A DNA stretch of 64,000 nt from Sphingobacterium faecale. GTDB taxonomy: Bacteria; Bacteroidota; Bacteroidia; Sphingobacteriales; Sphingobacteriaceae. A program made the translations under genes and the position numbers. The notes beneath the pieces are model-generated. The model worked only from the letters and a program-made list of their open reading frames with translations. It searched no databases and had not been told where the DNA came from. Location of the stretch: contig NZ_JAERTY010000011.1 of NCBI RefSeq assembly GCF_016746095.1, positions 1 to 64,000 on the forward strand, in the 5' to 3' direction. The stretch's first letter is position 1. Each line of letters opens with the position of its first letter. This document shows, piece by piece, positions 1 through 8,052 of the stretch.

Positions 1-476
1 AGAAAGCGCTGCAGGAGAATAAGATTCCTGAGGAAGAGCTGGCGGCGCAGCGGAGTACGATCGCGCGTGCGCTGATCGAGACCAACAAATATAGTAAAGA
101 CCGTATAATGAGCTTTTTAGTGTTTTTAAAAAGTTTTCTTTTTATACGAGATAAGGATTTAAATAGTAATTTTGATCAATACATTTATCAAGTGACAGGA
201 GGCACGATTCAAATGGGAGTAATAGAAACAATCAAAAGACAGGAAAGAGAAAAGGGCATAGAAAAGGGCATTCAGGCTGGAATGGAAAAAGGAATTCAGG
301 CCGGAATTGAAAAAGGCATTCAGACCGGAATTGAAAAAGGCATTCAGACCGGAATTGAAAAAGGCAAGCGTGAGGAAGCTATCGCTATTGCTTTGGAATT
401 CAAGAAAATGGGTTTACCTATTGCGGATATTGCTAAAGGTACCGGCCTTTCCGTCGAAGAGATCGAGAAACTGTAG
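1..476 (+). CDS. Rpn-family nuclease/putative transposase, C-terminal part (5' end outside window)
   Basis: The open frame enters from the left edge (first full codon at base 3) and ends at TAG 474-476. The visible part has a helical stretch, then about four 8-residue repeats of the form EKGIQxGx, then a basic KREEA helix and a closing segment (MGLPIADIAKGTG...EEIEKL) that resembles a small helix-turn-helix. This tail is typical of Bacteroidota Rpn/PD-(D/E)XK 'transposase' proteins. The nuclease domain would lie upstream of base 1 and cannot be checked. An AGGAGG at 197-202 sits 10 nt before an in-frame ATG at 213. That is striking in a phylum that rarely uses Shine-Dalgarno sequences, and it suggests that a short C-terminal product is also made. 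Family assignment is from motif memory of the repeat tail. Confidence 0.75.
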   Translation, partial: KALQENKIPEEELAAQRSTIARALIETNKYSKDRIMSFLVFLKSFLFIRDKDLNSNFDQYIYQVTGGTIQMGVIETIKRQEREKGIEKGIQAGMEKGIQAGIEKGIQTGIEKGIQTGIEKGKREEAIAIALEFKKMGLPIADIAKGTGLSVEEIEKL

Positions 477-781
477 GGACTTTTCTTTACTAGTAACTTT
501 GATCAATACATTTATCAAGTGACAGGAGGCACGATTCAAATGGGAGTAATAGAAACAATCAAAAGACAGGAAAGAGAAAAGGGCATAGAAAAGGGAATGG
601 AAAAAGGAATTCAGGCTGGAATGGAAAAAGGCATTCAGACTGGAATTGAGAAAGGCAAGCGGGAGGAAGCTATCGCTATTGCTTTGGAATTCAAGAAAAT
701 GGGTTTACCTATTGCGGATATCGCCAAAGGTACCGGCCTTTCCGTCGAAGAGATCGAGAAACTGTAGGGACTTTTCTTTAC
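164..781 (+). repeat. Tandem duplication of the Rpn 3' end (units 164-490 and 491-781)
   Basis: Both units begin with TAGTAA followed by TTTGATCAATAC-type sequence and end with GGGACTTTTCTTTAC after the stop codon. They abut directly. The first is 327 bp and the second 291 bp. The 36-bp difference lies in the number of 24-bp (8-codon) repeats inside the coding part. Apart from that only a few substitutions are visible, so the duplication is recent. Confidence 0.9.
540..767 (+). CDS. Free-standing duplicate of the Rpn C-terminal domain (RpnS-like)
   Basis: This 75-residue ORF (ATG 540; an in-frame GTG at 519 is the alternative) repeats the C-terminal domain of the preceding Rpn gene almost exactly. 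It has fewer EKGIQxGx repeats, 12 residues less in total. It keeps the same AGGAGG (524-529) ten bases before the ATG, so it looks translatable on its own. In characterised Rpn systems a short protein made from an internal start of the nuclease gene (RpnS) restrains the full-length nuclease. By analogy this could be an extra dose of such an inhibitor. The other possibility is that it is only the residue of a tandem duplication and has no role. Confidence 0.55.
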   Translation: MGVIETIKRQEREKGIEKGMEKGIQAGMEKGIQTGIEKGKREEAIAIALEFKKMGLPIADIAKGTGLSVEEIEKL

Positions 782-790
782 ATAGGATAT

Positions 791-824
791 AGCCGCTTGG
801 TACGATAGTGCCAGGCGGCTTTTT
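791..824 (+). terminator. Rho-independent terminator after the Rpn duplication
   Basis: A 10-bp stem (AGCCGCTTGG pairing with CCAGGCGGCT, one G-U pair) is followed by a short T run. It is correctly placed to end the Rpn transcript. Confidence 0.8.
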
Positions 825-995
825 AGTAGGTATACAGTTTAGCGGTGTTATGAAAGCTCGGGATTACGTATCGCATTTGTAAGGAAGTTCCTACGGCTTT
901 TCAGATTATTATATAATTAATTTGTTAATTGACACATTTTTAGTATCATAGACTGGCTGGGGTGGACTGTTGGTCTGTGTTGTTCAGTTTATATT

Positions 996-1027
996 GCCGC
1001 TTGGAGAGAGGGCCAAGCGGCTTTTTT
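996..1027 (+). terminator. Second rho-independent terminator with nearly the same stem
   Basis: A perfect 9-bp stem (GCCGCTTGG with CCAAGCGGC) is followed by six T. It shares the GCCGCTTGG arm with the terminator at 791-824, although no gene lies between them. A gene may have been lost here, or the terminator duplicated. Confidence 0.75.
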
Positions 1028-1160
1028 AGTGCCTTGTAAACCGTATTTCGGAAATAGAGATATTTCTTTTCATTCTAATCTTTTTTACCCTTGGCTGGCG
1101 TCTGCGCTGTAAACGCTTAAGGATATATCTCTCTGGCTAGGGGGGACTTGGAAGTAAGTT

Positions 1161-1421
1161 CTAGCTTGTGTACTGTGATTTAATCACATTATAGATCAGA
1201 TCTGGATTGAGCTGACATAATTCTGCTATTTTGAAAATATGTTTGAATGTAAATTTATTAGGCTCTTTTAGTTTGTCCAAATAGCTGTAATATTGTAATC
1301 CTAGAGCTTTAGCTATTTTTGTTGGAGCTTGTTCTTCTAAGGTTTGCATTTTGGTAATTATTCCAGATTCAAATAGAGACTTGATTGCAAGAAAGTCTGC
1401 ATCCATTTTTTCGTAATCCAT
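1161..1421 (-). CDS. Small HTH-like protein, paralogue of the next gene
   Basis: An 86-residue protein. I chose the ATG at 1421 over an upstream TTG at 1436. The central part reads as four short helices (ITKMQTLEEQAPTKIAKALGL, then a PNKFTFKHIFKIAEL segment) in the style of a lambda-repressor-like DNA-binding fold. It aligns along its length with the protein at 1508-1831: both have LK/IK..FE.G.ITKM..LE.Q.PT.IA. The pair is therefore a tandem duplication. No partner toxin is present. The function is not known; a regulator or orphan antitoxin is plausible. Confidence 0.55.
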   Translation of the reverse strand: MDYEKMDADFLAIKSLFESGIITKMQTLEEQAPTKIAKALGLQYYSYLDKLKEPNKFTFKHIFKIAELCQLNPDLIYNVIKSQYTS

Positions 1422-1507
1422 ATTACTTTTTAGCAAAATATCTATTCTATAATCAACTTAAAGAGGCTGATATGCCAGTATAATCAGACTATAACATTAT
1501 ACGGTTA

Positions 1508-1831
1508 TTATTTTTGTTTCTTTTTTTTGTCTTCTTTTTCTATATTCTTAAGAATTCTTTCGGTTTCTTTTTGAACAAGCTCTAGTTTTATGATATTTGT
1601 AATCAGTCCAGGTTCAATATTAATAACAAGCGCTATTCTAATTATCTCAGATGTTGAAAACTCCCAGGGACTAAATAGTTTCGATCCATATCTTCCTTGG
1701 TTCATACCTATTAAGGCGGCTATTCTAGTAGGCATTTGTTTTTCTAATTGGCTCATTTTAGTAATCGAGCCATTTTCAAATGCCGCTTTTAATAATATAA
1801 ATTCGTTATGTACTTTTTCTGGTATAGTCAT
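1508..1831 (-). CDS. Small HTH-like protein with lysine-rich tail
   Basis: A 107-residue protein from ATG 1831; a TTG at 1864 would add 11 residues. The core matches the neighbouring 1161-1421 product (ITKMSQLEKQMPTRIAALIGM). The C-terminus ends in a strongly basic, lysine-rich tail (EDKKKKQK). The gene is read away from an inverted repeat at 1881-1908 that lies just upstream of its start. A DNA-binding protein controlling its own promoter would fit. It is not assigned to a named family. Confidence 0.55.
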   Translation of the reverse strand: MTIPEKVHNEFILLKAAFENGSITKMSQLEKQMPTRIAALIGMNQGRYGSKLFSPWEFSTSEIIRIALVINIEPGLITNIIKLELVQKETERILKNIEKEDKKKKQK

Positions 1832-1880
1832 ACTGAAATATGCTGCGGTTCTTAAAAACCCCAAAATGCGGTAATTGTCT

Positions 1881-1908
1881 ATATGTGTACATTAAAAATT
1901 ACACATAT
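1881..1908. promoter_or_regulatory. Inverted repeat, candidate operator
   Basis: ATATGTGTA and TACACATAT form perfect 9-bp arms separated by 10 nt. The repeat lies 50 bases upstream of the HTH-like gene (minus strand) and 36 bases before a plus-strand -7 box, so it could control both directions. Confidence 0.45.
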
Positions 1909-1943
1909 GTAAGTAAAAAATTACTTATTTGATTTTATTTTTA

Positions 1944-1951
1944 TATCTTTG
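1944..1951 (+). promoter_or_regulatory. Bacteroidota-type -7 box (TATCTTTG)
   Basis: TATCTTTG matches TAnnTTTG exactly. TTA at 1921-1923, twenty bases upstream, is a weak match to the -33 TTG. Transcription would start near 1958, far ahead of the first coding sequence at 2469. Confidence 0.55.
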
Positions 1952-1957
1952 CATAAA

Positions 1958-2215
1958 GAGGTGGAGATTTACTCCTCTTAAATTAAGGCATATTCTAAAA
2001 GTCTTGCTCTCAATTTCTGACGACGATTAGCAAGGCAGCAGATAATGCCCCAACACTATCTTGATAAAATGTTATCTTTGACATCTTTATAAGATAAGTG
2101 TGGGGTCTGCTGTTCACTCATGTAATCGTAAGTCGTCAGAAAATTTATAAGAGACATGAGATGTAGGCTCCACATTTATTTAAATGTTGCCTTCCGCTCT
2201 TTTGCAAGACTTGTT
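1958..2215 (+). ncRNA. Candidate structured RNA, or first domain of a long leader
   Basis: No reading frame is present but pairing is extensive. The outer stem is 1999-2007 with 2204-2212 (9 bp, perfect). The main rod begins with 2014-2024 with 2132-2142 (11 bp, perfect), continues with 2025-2029/2123-2127, 2036-2042/2106-2112, 2048-2052/2101-2105 and 2054-2057/2097-2100, and closes near 2058-2062/2091-2095. A further hairpin lies at 2172-2187. A -7 box sits just upstream. It does not match tmRNA, RNase P, SRP or a riboswitch class I know. I cannot tell whether it is a free RNA or the start of the locus 1 leader. Confidence 0.4.
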
Positions 2216-2260
2216 TAATTACAAGTTATATGAAAAAACAACTTTACAAAAACATTATCA

Positions 2261-2322
2261 CTGCACCCGAATAGTTCGGTCTGCCTGATGGGGTCATTAT
2301 TATGACCTGTATTTCGGTGCAG
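2261..2322 (+). promoter_or_regulatory. Second folded element upstream of locus 1
   Basis: CTGCACC (2261-2267) pairs with GGTGCAG (2316-2322). Inside it are GGTCAT/ATGACC (2292-2297 with 2302-2307) and, as an alternative, CCGAA/TTCGG (2267-2271 with 2275-2279). Together they suggest a compact branched RNA element. Confidence 0.35.
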
Positions 2323-2371
2323 CTTCCAATTATAAACTGAATAAATTCCCATATTATATCCCAATAGGAAC

Positions 2372-2448
2372 TGCCGATTTTAGCATAGTCAATTTTTTAT
2401 ACCGATGACTTTCCTGCCTCGTTCTGCGAGCTGCTAAGGCCATCGGCA
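2372..2448 (+). promoter_or_regulatory. Third folded element, three-way junction next to the tlpA-like start
   Basis: TGCCGAT/ATCGGCA (2372-2378 with 2442-2448) and TAGCA/TGCTA (2381-2385 with 2432-2436) close a junction. The junction holds the hairpins AGTCA/TGACT (2387-2391 with 2406-2410) and CTCG/CGAG (2418-2421 with 2427-2430). It ends 20 nt before the ATG at 2469, where folding could affect translation. It matches no riboswitch I recognise. Confidence 0.35.
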
Positions 2449-2468
2449 AATTCTTAATTCTTTTAAAA

Positions 2469-3392
2469 ATGAACCATTTTTTAAGAGCTGGGAGCGGACT
2501 GCCCCTATTTAAAGCTCTGATACTATTCTTTGTGTTGTTTAGTTCGCTTGTGTTTACGCAGGCGGTTGCTCAGACGCAGTCCGGGCCTGTGCTTCATGGC
2601 GAAGTACGCTCGGCTGCCGATGGGCAGCCTATTGAAGGAGCGCTGGTATCCGTCTATCGGGCGCTGACGCTTACCGATAAGGAGGGTAAGTTTACGATCA
2701 ATATATACCGTCCCTCCGGCGATATAGCGATCAAGTGTGATGGCTACCTAGCGCAGCGAATCAGTTATGAACATACAGACACGTTATTGAATATCAGTCT
2801 ACAGATTGATGAAAGACCCTATAAAATAGTATATGAAAAGCCTACGCTGGGGACGGTCGATCCCCTGTATATAGGTGATGCCATTCCAGAGGCGTTTTGG
2901 GATTTCAGGATGCCTCTACATGCGGATAGCTTGGGTCGCGACTCGTTAAGCCTGGCCGATTTTCGCGACGATAGTAAAGTGCTGATCATCGATTTTTGGC
3001 CCACCTGGTGTGGCCCCTGTGTGGAGTCCGTTCTGTGGTTGGATAGTGTGACCCAAGCCAAGAAATATGAAAATATAACTTTTATTTCTATCTGTTCAGC
3101 GGAGACCGAGGAGCGTTTAAAAGCTTTTATCGAACGTATACCATTTAAAGTTCCCACCTTATTTGATGGTTCCTTTTTGGTCAACCGCATGCTCACCCGT
3201 TACAAAGGCTATTACGGTCTGCTGATGGTTAAAGAAGGCAAGCTATGGGGAGCACCGGATAAACAGACCTTGACCATCGCGAACCTGGATCGGATAGAAA
3301 GGAGAGCTTGGGAAGAGGTAACCGTAGCGTTTCATCCCGCTATGGAGAAGATATCTTTTACCGAAGAAGTGAGAAAGGAGCCTTTAAAATGA
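2469..3392 (+). CDS. TlpA-like thioredoxin-fold protein with N-terminal carboxypeptidase-regulatory-like domain
   Basis: 307 residues. A long N-terminal hydrophobic stretch (about 15-33) ending before AQ looks like a signal peptide, so the protein is exported. Residues about 42-113 form a carboxypeptidase-D-regulatory-like beta domain (GEVRSAADGQPIEGALVSV), the same kind found at the start of SusC proteins. Residues about 140-270 form a TlpA/AhpC-type thioredoxin domain with redox motif WCGPC (Cys181, Cys184). This combination suggests an outer-membrane- or periplasm-associated thiol oxidoreductase. It is the first gene of locus 1, and its TGA overlaps the susC start in an ATGA, implying translational coupling. 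In loci 2 and 3 the thioredoxin gene comes last instead. The substrate is unknown. Confidence 0.8.
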   Translation: MNHFLRAGSGLPLFKALILFFVLFSSLVFTQAVAQTQSGPVLHGEVRSAADGQPIEGALVSVYRALTLTDKEGKFTINIYRPSGDIAIKCDGYLAQRISYEHTDTLLNISLQIDERPYKIVYEKPTLGTVDPLYIGDAIPEAFWDFRMPLHADSLGRDSLSLADFRDDSKVLIIDFWPTWCGPCVESVLWLDSVTQAKKYENITFISICSAETEERLKAFIERIPFKVPTLFDGSFLVNRMLTRYKGYYGLLMVKEGKLWGAPDKQTLTIANLDRIERRAWEEVTVAFHPAMEKISFTEEVRKEPLK

Positions 3393-6300
3393 GTCGGTTA
3401 CTACGTTTTTCTATGAGTGTCAGCATGTTGTTGGTGTTCTTATGGGGGTATGGTCAGGAGGATATACAGCTGCAGGTCCTGTCTGCGGCAGATTCCTTGC
3501 CAGTGGTGGGGGCTACGGTTTCCTCTGCTACACAGCAATACGGACAGTCCAATGGCCAAGGCTGGCTGACGATGCGTGCAGATGAGATAGGACAGATGCT
3601 GCGGATCAGGCATGTGGGCTTTCAAGAGCAGTACTATACGCTCGGTACATCGTCTAAACAGCGGGTTTACCTGCTGGCGGTTTCCAGCGCGATAGAAGAG
3701 GTGGAGGTGGTAGAGACGGGTTACTTCTCGGCTCCCAAAGAAAGGCTGTCGGGTAGTTTTGTACATATCGATAATAAACTGCTCAATCGCAGCAGCTCTT
3801 CCAATCTGCTCGATCGCTTAGAAGGTATTACCAACGGTTTACAGTTTGATCGCGGTAATCTATCGGAAGAGGATATCAACGGCAACCCCACCTTACGGGT
3901 CAGGGGCGCCTCGACCCTGGTGTCGGATGCCAGACCACTGGTTATTGTAGACGACTTTCCCTTTGATGGCGACCTGCGCCATATTGATCCCAACGAAGTA
4001 GAATCGGTGACTATTCTTAAGGATGCTTCGGCTGCGTCTATCTGGGGTACACGGGCAGGCAATGGTGTGCTGGTTATTAATATGAAGAAGGGTACGTATG
4101 AGCGTAAATTAGCAGCCAGCTTTAGCAGCAGCATGCGTGTTACTGCCAAGCCGGATCTGTTCTATAGCCAGTCGGTGCTGCTGCCCGAAACCGTGATGGA
4201 CATGCAGGAGACCCTTTTTAATAATAAAGCCTACTCTGAAACCGATATCGCTCGAGTGCCTTTGTATGTAGAGCTCCTGATCAAGAAGCGGGATAATCTG
4301 ATCACCGACGAAGAGTTTGCAGCGACCCGTGATTTATATTTGAATAGTGATATTCGGGCGGATGCGAGCCGTTACCTCTACCGGCCTGCTGTACAGCAGC
4401 AATATAGTTTAGGACTACGTGGGGGTGAGAAAGGCATGCGCTACAGCCTATCGGCTGGGTATGACAGGCAGCAAGACGCTATCGTCGGGCAGCATTCCAG
4501 CCGTCGCAACCTGGCGTTAACGACGGGTATGCGCCTATTCCCCGGTATGGAGCTTGAAGGTATTGTCCGTTATACGGCACAGCTGTCGCGGACCAATGCC
4601 TTCAATAGAGCTGCACTGGAGCAATCCAACATCTACCTTCCCTTGGCCGATGCCGCAGGAAATAGCCTGCCGGTGCCTATTGCTTATGCCAATCTGCGGT
4701 ACAGCTACCAGGAGAAGGCAGAGTCTTTGGGGCTGCTCGACTGGATGTACCGCCCGCTGGACGAGCCGAAGGAAACCCGCTTTGACAACAATACCGGCAA
4801 TACCACGCTGGGCTTTACCGCCAATTATCAGATCCCTATCGGCATCAAACTTCGCGCTATTTATTACTACAATCAGCAGCAGATAGATGGCGAGTCCTTT
4901 TATTCGGCCAAGAGCTATTTCGCGAGAGATTTAATCAATAAGTATACCCAGGCCGATGGGAGTAAGGTGGTGCCTGATGGGGCGGTGCTCCGTTATGAAG
5001 CTCCAAGACATAGTGTGTCGCATTCCCTTCGCTTACAAGGAGACTATACAAAGAGTTGGCAAAATAGCCTACGCTTAGATGCTTTAGCAGGTATGGAGGG
5101 CGCAGATCAACGTAGTCGGGTTCTGCCTTCATCCACCTTGTTGGGATACGATCCCGATACCGAGATAGGCACACCCTATTTTCAATTTGGTCGTACCCCC
5201 TATCTTACACGTCCAAATGGGACAAAAACACCTATTCCTTTGGTCTATGCAGATCCTGCTACCATCTACCAACGTAACTTGAGTGTATTCAGCAATTTTG
5301 GTCTATCCTGGCAAGAGCAGTACGTGCTCAATGGCAGCTTGCGCTGGGATGGCAGTAACCTATTGGGGGTAAAGACGAATGCTAAAGGGGTCGCCTTATG
5401 GTCAACGGGCTTTGCCTGGAATATGCATAAAGCCTCATTCTACCGACTAGAGGCTATCGATCAGCTTAAGCTCCGTTTGAGTTACGGTAGTGCCGGCAAT
5501 ATCGATAAGTCGCAGAGCCACTTACCCGTGATCACCAAGCGTACAAGCACGACTTCCGGGGTGCCCTATGCATCGCTTAATAGTCCGGGCAATCCGAGCT
5601 TGCGTTGGGAACAGGTCAATACCTTCAATGCGGGGGTAGACTGGTCATTCCGCAAGGGGCTGCTGTCGGGCACTATAGAATATTACAGCAAGCAGGCCAA
5701 GCATTTGTTAAACTCCGTCGCTATAGATCCTACTATTGGGGTGTCCGACGGTTTTATGATGAACTATGCCCAGATGCACAACCAAGGGCTGGATCTGTCC
5801 CTGCAGAATAGCATCAAACTCGGACTATTCCAGATCGACAATTACTTCTTGTTCAACTATACGGCCAATAAGGTGACCAAGGTCAATAGTGTCCCTTTAA
5901 AGTCTATTTCAAATTACATCAATTACAATTACTTTACCGAAGGTGAATCTAGAGATGTGGTGTATAGTTATCCTTGGCTAGGACTGAATCCGGCCAATGG
6001 ACTCCCTTTGATGCAGTTGTCCGACGGTAGCATGACCGAGGATGCAAAAGCTTATATCGAGGGCTTGCGGTTTGAAGATCTGATTCGATCTGGCCTCAAG
6101 GTAGCCCCTATCTATGGCTCCTATCGATTGGGGATCCGTTACCAAGGATTTCAAGCCAGTACCTTACTGCTGTTTAAGGCGGGACATGTCGCCCGTCGCA
6201 GATCCTACCTGCCGGGGAGGGAGCTTGATATACAGGGGCATATCGATTACCATATGGATTATTACAAGCGATGGCAAAAGCCTGGAGATGAGTTAATCAC

Positions 6301-6595
6301 GGATGTGCCTGCTACACCCGCTAAATATGATTCCCGGATAAAAGATACGTATGCTTATTCTGAGTTCTTAATTACGCCATTGGATCATATAGCCCTGCGG
6401 GATGTCACCCTCTCGTACAGCTTTAAAGGTCATTGGATGCAAAGGGTAGGGGTAAAGGGACTGGAGCTTTCGACTACCGTACAGAACGTAGGGCTGCTGT
6501 GGAAAAAGAATACCGTTGGCCTCCACCCTGAGTATCCCAATACAACTTATCCTGCCGGACGGCAGTTTTACCTCGCACTACGTGTTAATTTATAA
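3389..6595 (+). CDS. SusC/RagA-family TonB-dependent outer-membrane transporter without STN domain (locus 1)
   Basis: 1068 residues from ATG 3389, chosen because it overlaps the upstream stop (ATGA) and starts a clear signal peptide (1-22). A longer in-frame extension to 3308 is coding sequence of the neighbour. Order: carboxypeptidase-regulatory-like domain (about 25-100), TonB-box-like EVEVVETG (104-111), plug (about 115-232, with the SusC-type DASAASIWGTRAGNGV near 212-227), then the beta barrel. There is no STN (secretin/TonB short N-terminal) domain. This fits the absence of sigma/FecR genes: the protein should transport but not signal through FecR. It forms the channel of a SusCD pair with the next gene. 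The cargo cannot be read from the sequence. Confidence 0.9.
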   Translation: MSRLLRFSMSVSMLLVFLWGYGQEDIQLQVLSAADSLPVVGATVSSATQQYGQSNGQGWLTMRADEIGQMLRIRHVGFQEQYYTLGTSSKQRVYLLAVSSAIEEVEVVETGYFSAPKERLSGSFVHIDNKLLNRSSSSNLLDRLEGITNGLQFDRGNLSEEDINGNPTLRVRGASTLVSDARPLVIVDDFPFDGDLRHIDPNEVESVTILKDASAASIWGTRAGNGVLVINMKKGTYERKLAASFSSSMRVTAKPDLFYSQSVLLPETVMDMQETLFNNKAYSETDIARVPLYVELLIKKRDNLITDEEFAATRDLYLNSDIRADASRYLYRPAVQQQYSLGLRGGEKGMRYSLSAGYDRQQDAIVGQHSSRRNLALTTGMRLFPGMELEGIVRYTAQLSRTNAFNRAALEQSNIYLPLADAAGNSLPVPIAYANLRYSYQEKAESLGLLDWMYRPLDEPKETRFDNNTGNTTLGFTANYQIPIGIKLRAIYYYNQQQIDGESFYSAKSYFARDLINKYTQADGSKVVPDGAVLRYEAPRHSVSHSLRLQGDYTKSWQNSLRLDALAGMEGADQRSRVLPSSTLLGYDPDTEIGTPYFQFGRTPYLTRPNGTKTPIPLVYADPATIYQRNLSVFSNFGLSWQEQYVLNGSLRWDGSNLLGVKTNAKGVALWSTGFAWNMHKASFYRLEAIDQLKLRLSYGSAGNIDKSQSHLPVITKRTSTTSGVPYASLNSPGNPSLRWEQVNTFNAGVDWSFRKGLLSGTIEYYSKQAKHLLNSVAIDPTIGVSDGFMMNYAQMHNQGLDLSLQNSIKLGLFQIDNYFLFNYTANKVTKVNSVPLKSISNYINYNYFTEGESRDVVYSYPWLGLNPANGLPLMQLSDGSMTEDAKAYIEGLRFEDLIRSGLKVAPIYGSYRLGIRYQGFQASTLLLFKAGHVARRRSYLPGRELDIQGHIDYHMDYYKRWQKPGDELITDVPATPAKYDSRIKDTYAYSEFLITPLDHIALRDVTLSYSFKGHWMQRVGVKGLELSTTVQNVGLLWKKNTVGLHPEYPNTTYPAGRQFYLALRVNL

Positions 6596-6603
6596 AGATT
6601 AGA

Positions 6604-7992
6604 ATGATGAATAAGATATATATCCTAGTGGCCGTGCTATTACTTCAGGGCTGCCACTCCAGCTTTCTCGATGTCAAGCCCAGTAAACAGACTATTGTGC
6701 CCGTGACATTGGAAGACTATGCGCTTTTATTGAATGATGAGAATGTAGTGGGACGAAGAGATCCTATTAGCATAAATTTTATAGGTTCAGATGAGTTCTA
6801 TTTGCAGGATCCAATTTATGCCTCTTTACCCACTCAAAGTATTAATCTATTCCAAAAAAATGCCTATACCTGGGAGAAGGAAATCTATACGGGAGATGAA
6901 GCCCGTACAGGTTGGTCGGATGGTTATGGTACTATCTTGAACTGTAATGTTGTACTGGATGGTTTAGAAAAGTTACATGTTGCCAGTGACCAAATGGCCT
7001 ATTTTAGAGAAGTTAAGGGGGCCGCACTATTTATCCGTGCCTATAATTATTACACTTTGTCGCAAGTTTACTGCGACACTTACGATTCCGGAACAGCCAG
7101 TCAAAAACTAGGTTTACCTTTACGTAAGAGTGCGGACCCTACTTTGACTATACCACGTGCCAGCTTACAAGAGACCTACGCATTTATGATCTCTACTTTA
7201 GTAGAAGCTTTAGATTTATTACCTCCCAAGCGTATTCAGGTGACCATGGTCGAGCCCACACAGCAAGCAGTACATGCTTTGCTTTCTCGTATCTATATGC
7301 AGCAAGGTGATTATGCTTCGGCGGCTACTCATGCGGAGGCCAGTTTAAAAATCGATAGTACACTCCTAGATTATGCAGACTATGACGCAAATGCATTGTC
7401 TCCATTTCCGACTTGGGGTTATGGTGTTTCCGAAGTCATATTTTACAATAATTTAACGAGCGTGCTTATTTACGGACAGCCTAGGATGATTGTAAGTCAA
7501 GAGTTTTTGGATCTATATACGGAAGGTGATTTACGCAAAGGCTTGTTTTTTACATTAATTGGTACTTCAACCGCGTTTAAAGGTACCTATTCCGGGATTA
7601 GTGGTAGTTGGTTTTCCGGCTTGGCCCGGGATGAGGTGTATCTCAATTTGTCCGAGTCTCTGGCACGCATAGGTAAGGTGGAGGAATCGCTATTTTACCT
7701 GAATAGATTACGTGTCAAACGAATAGCTAAACAGGTGTATAGTCCTTTTGAAACTAGTGATCCAGAAGCGCTACTGCGCTTCATCCTAGAGGAGCGTAAA
7801 CGGGAGTTATATTTTCGAGGTACGTATTGGTCGGATGTGCGCAGATTGAACAAGGAAGCTCGTTTCCAACATTCCTTACAGCGTGTGATAGGGGATAAGA
7901 CCTATAGCTTGGAGCCTGGTAGTCCCCGTTTTACCTGGCCTATACCACCGGATGCTATTCGGAATGGGGGCTATGTGCAAAATAAACGTTGA
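6604..7992 (+). CDS. SusD/RagB-family substrate-binding lipoprotein (locus 1)
   Basis: 462 residues with a lipoprotein signal (LLLQGC, Cys17) followed by the SusD start signature SSFLDVKPSKQTIVPVTLEDY. The helical repeats and the C-terminal RKRELYFRGTYWSDVRRLN motif, seen in this SusD subgroup, are present. It would sit on the cell surface as the lid of the SusC channel encoded just upstream (8-nt gap). Codons in this gene are visibly more AT-rich than in susC. The subgroup resembles the SusD of locus 2 (same ERRKEL/LRWSDIRRLN ending), so loci 1 and 2 may handle related substrates. The ligand is not known. Confidence 0.88.
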   Translation: MMNKIYILVAVLLLQGCHSSFLDVKPSKQTIVPVTLEDYALLLNDENVVGRRDPISINFIGSDEFYLQDPIYASLPTQSINLFQKNAYTWEKEIYTGDEARTGWSDGYGTILNCNVVLDGLEKLHVASDQMAYFREVKGAALFIRAYNYYTLSQVYCDTYDSGTASQKLGLPLRKSADPTLTIPRASLQETYAFMISTLVEALDLLPPKRIQVTMVEPTQQAVHALLSRIYMQQGDYASAATHAEASLKIDSTLLDYADYDANALSPFPTWGYGVSEVIFYNNLTSVLIYGQPRMIVSQEFLDLYTEGDLRKGLFFTLIGTSTAFKGTYSGISGSWFSGLARDEVYLNLSESLARIGKVEESLFYLNRLRVKRIAKQVYSPFETSDPEALLRFILEERKRELYFRGTYWSDVRRLNKEARFQHSLQRVIGDKTYSLEPGSPRFTWPIPPDAIRNGGYVQNKR

Positions 7993-8052
7993 TTAAATAC
8001 CATAGGAGGGGACTGTCCCCTCCTAATAGGTCTCCACATTAGAATGTTAATT

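Larger units (their letters stand above)
782..1160. other. Non-coding stretch with the two terminators
   Basis: Apart from the two related terminators I see no convincing reading frame, promoter or RNA gene between the Rpn duplicate and the first HTH-like gene. Confidence 0.5.

Noticed and set aside
1958..2215. 6S RNA, tmRNA, RNase P or SRP RNA; or a retron ncRNA
   Set aside because: None of the conserved sequence cores is present, the shape does not fit 6S, and there is no reverse transcriptase gene nearby.
2281..2322. Hammerhead ribozyme (CCTGATG followed by a hairpin)
   Set aside because: The GAAA after stem II and the conserved cleavage-site context are missing.
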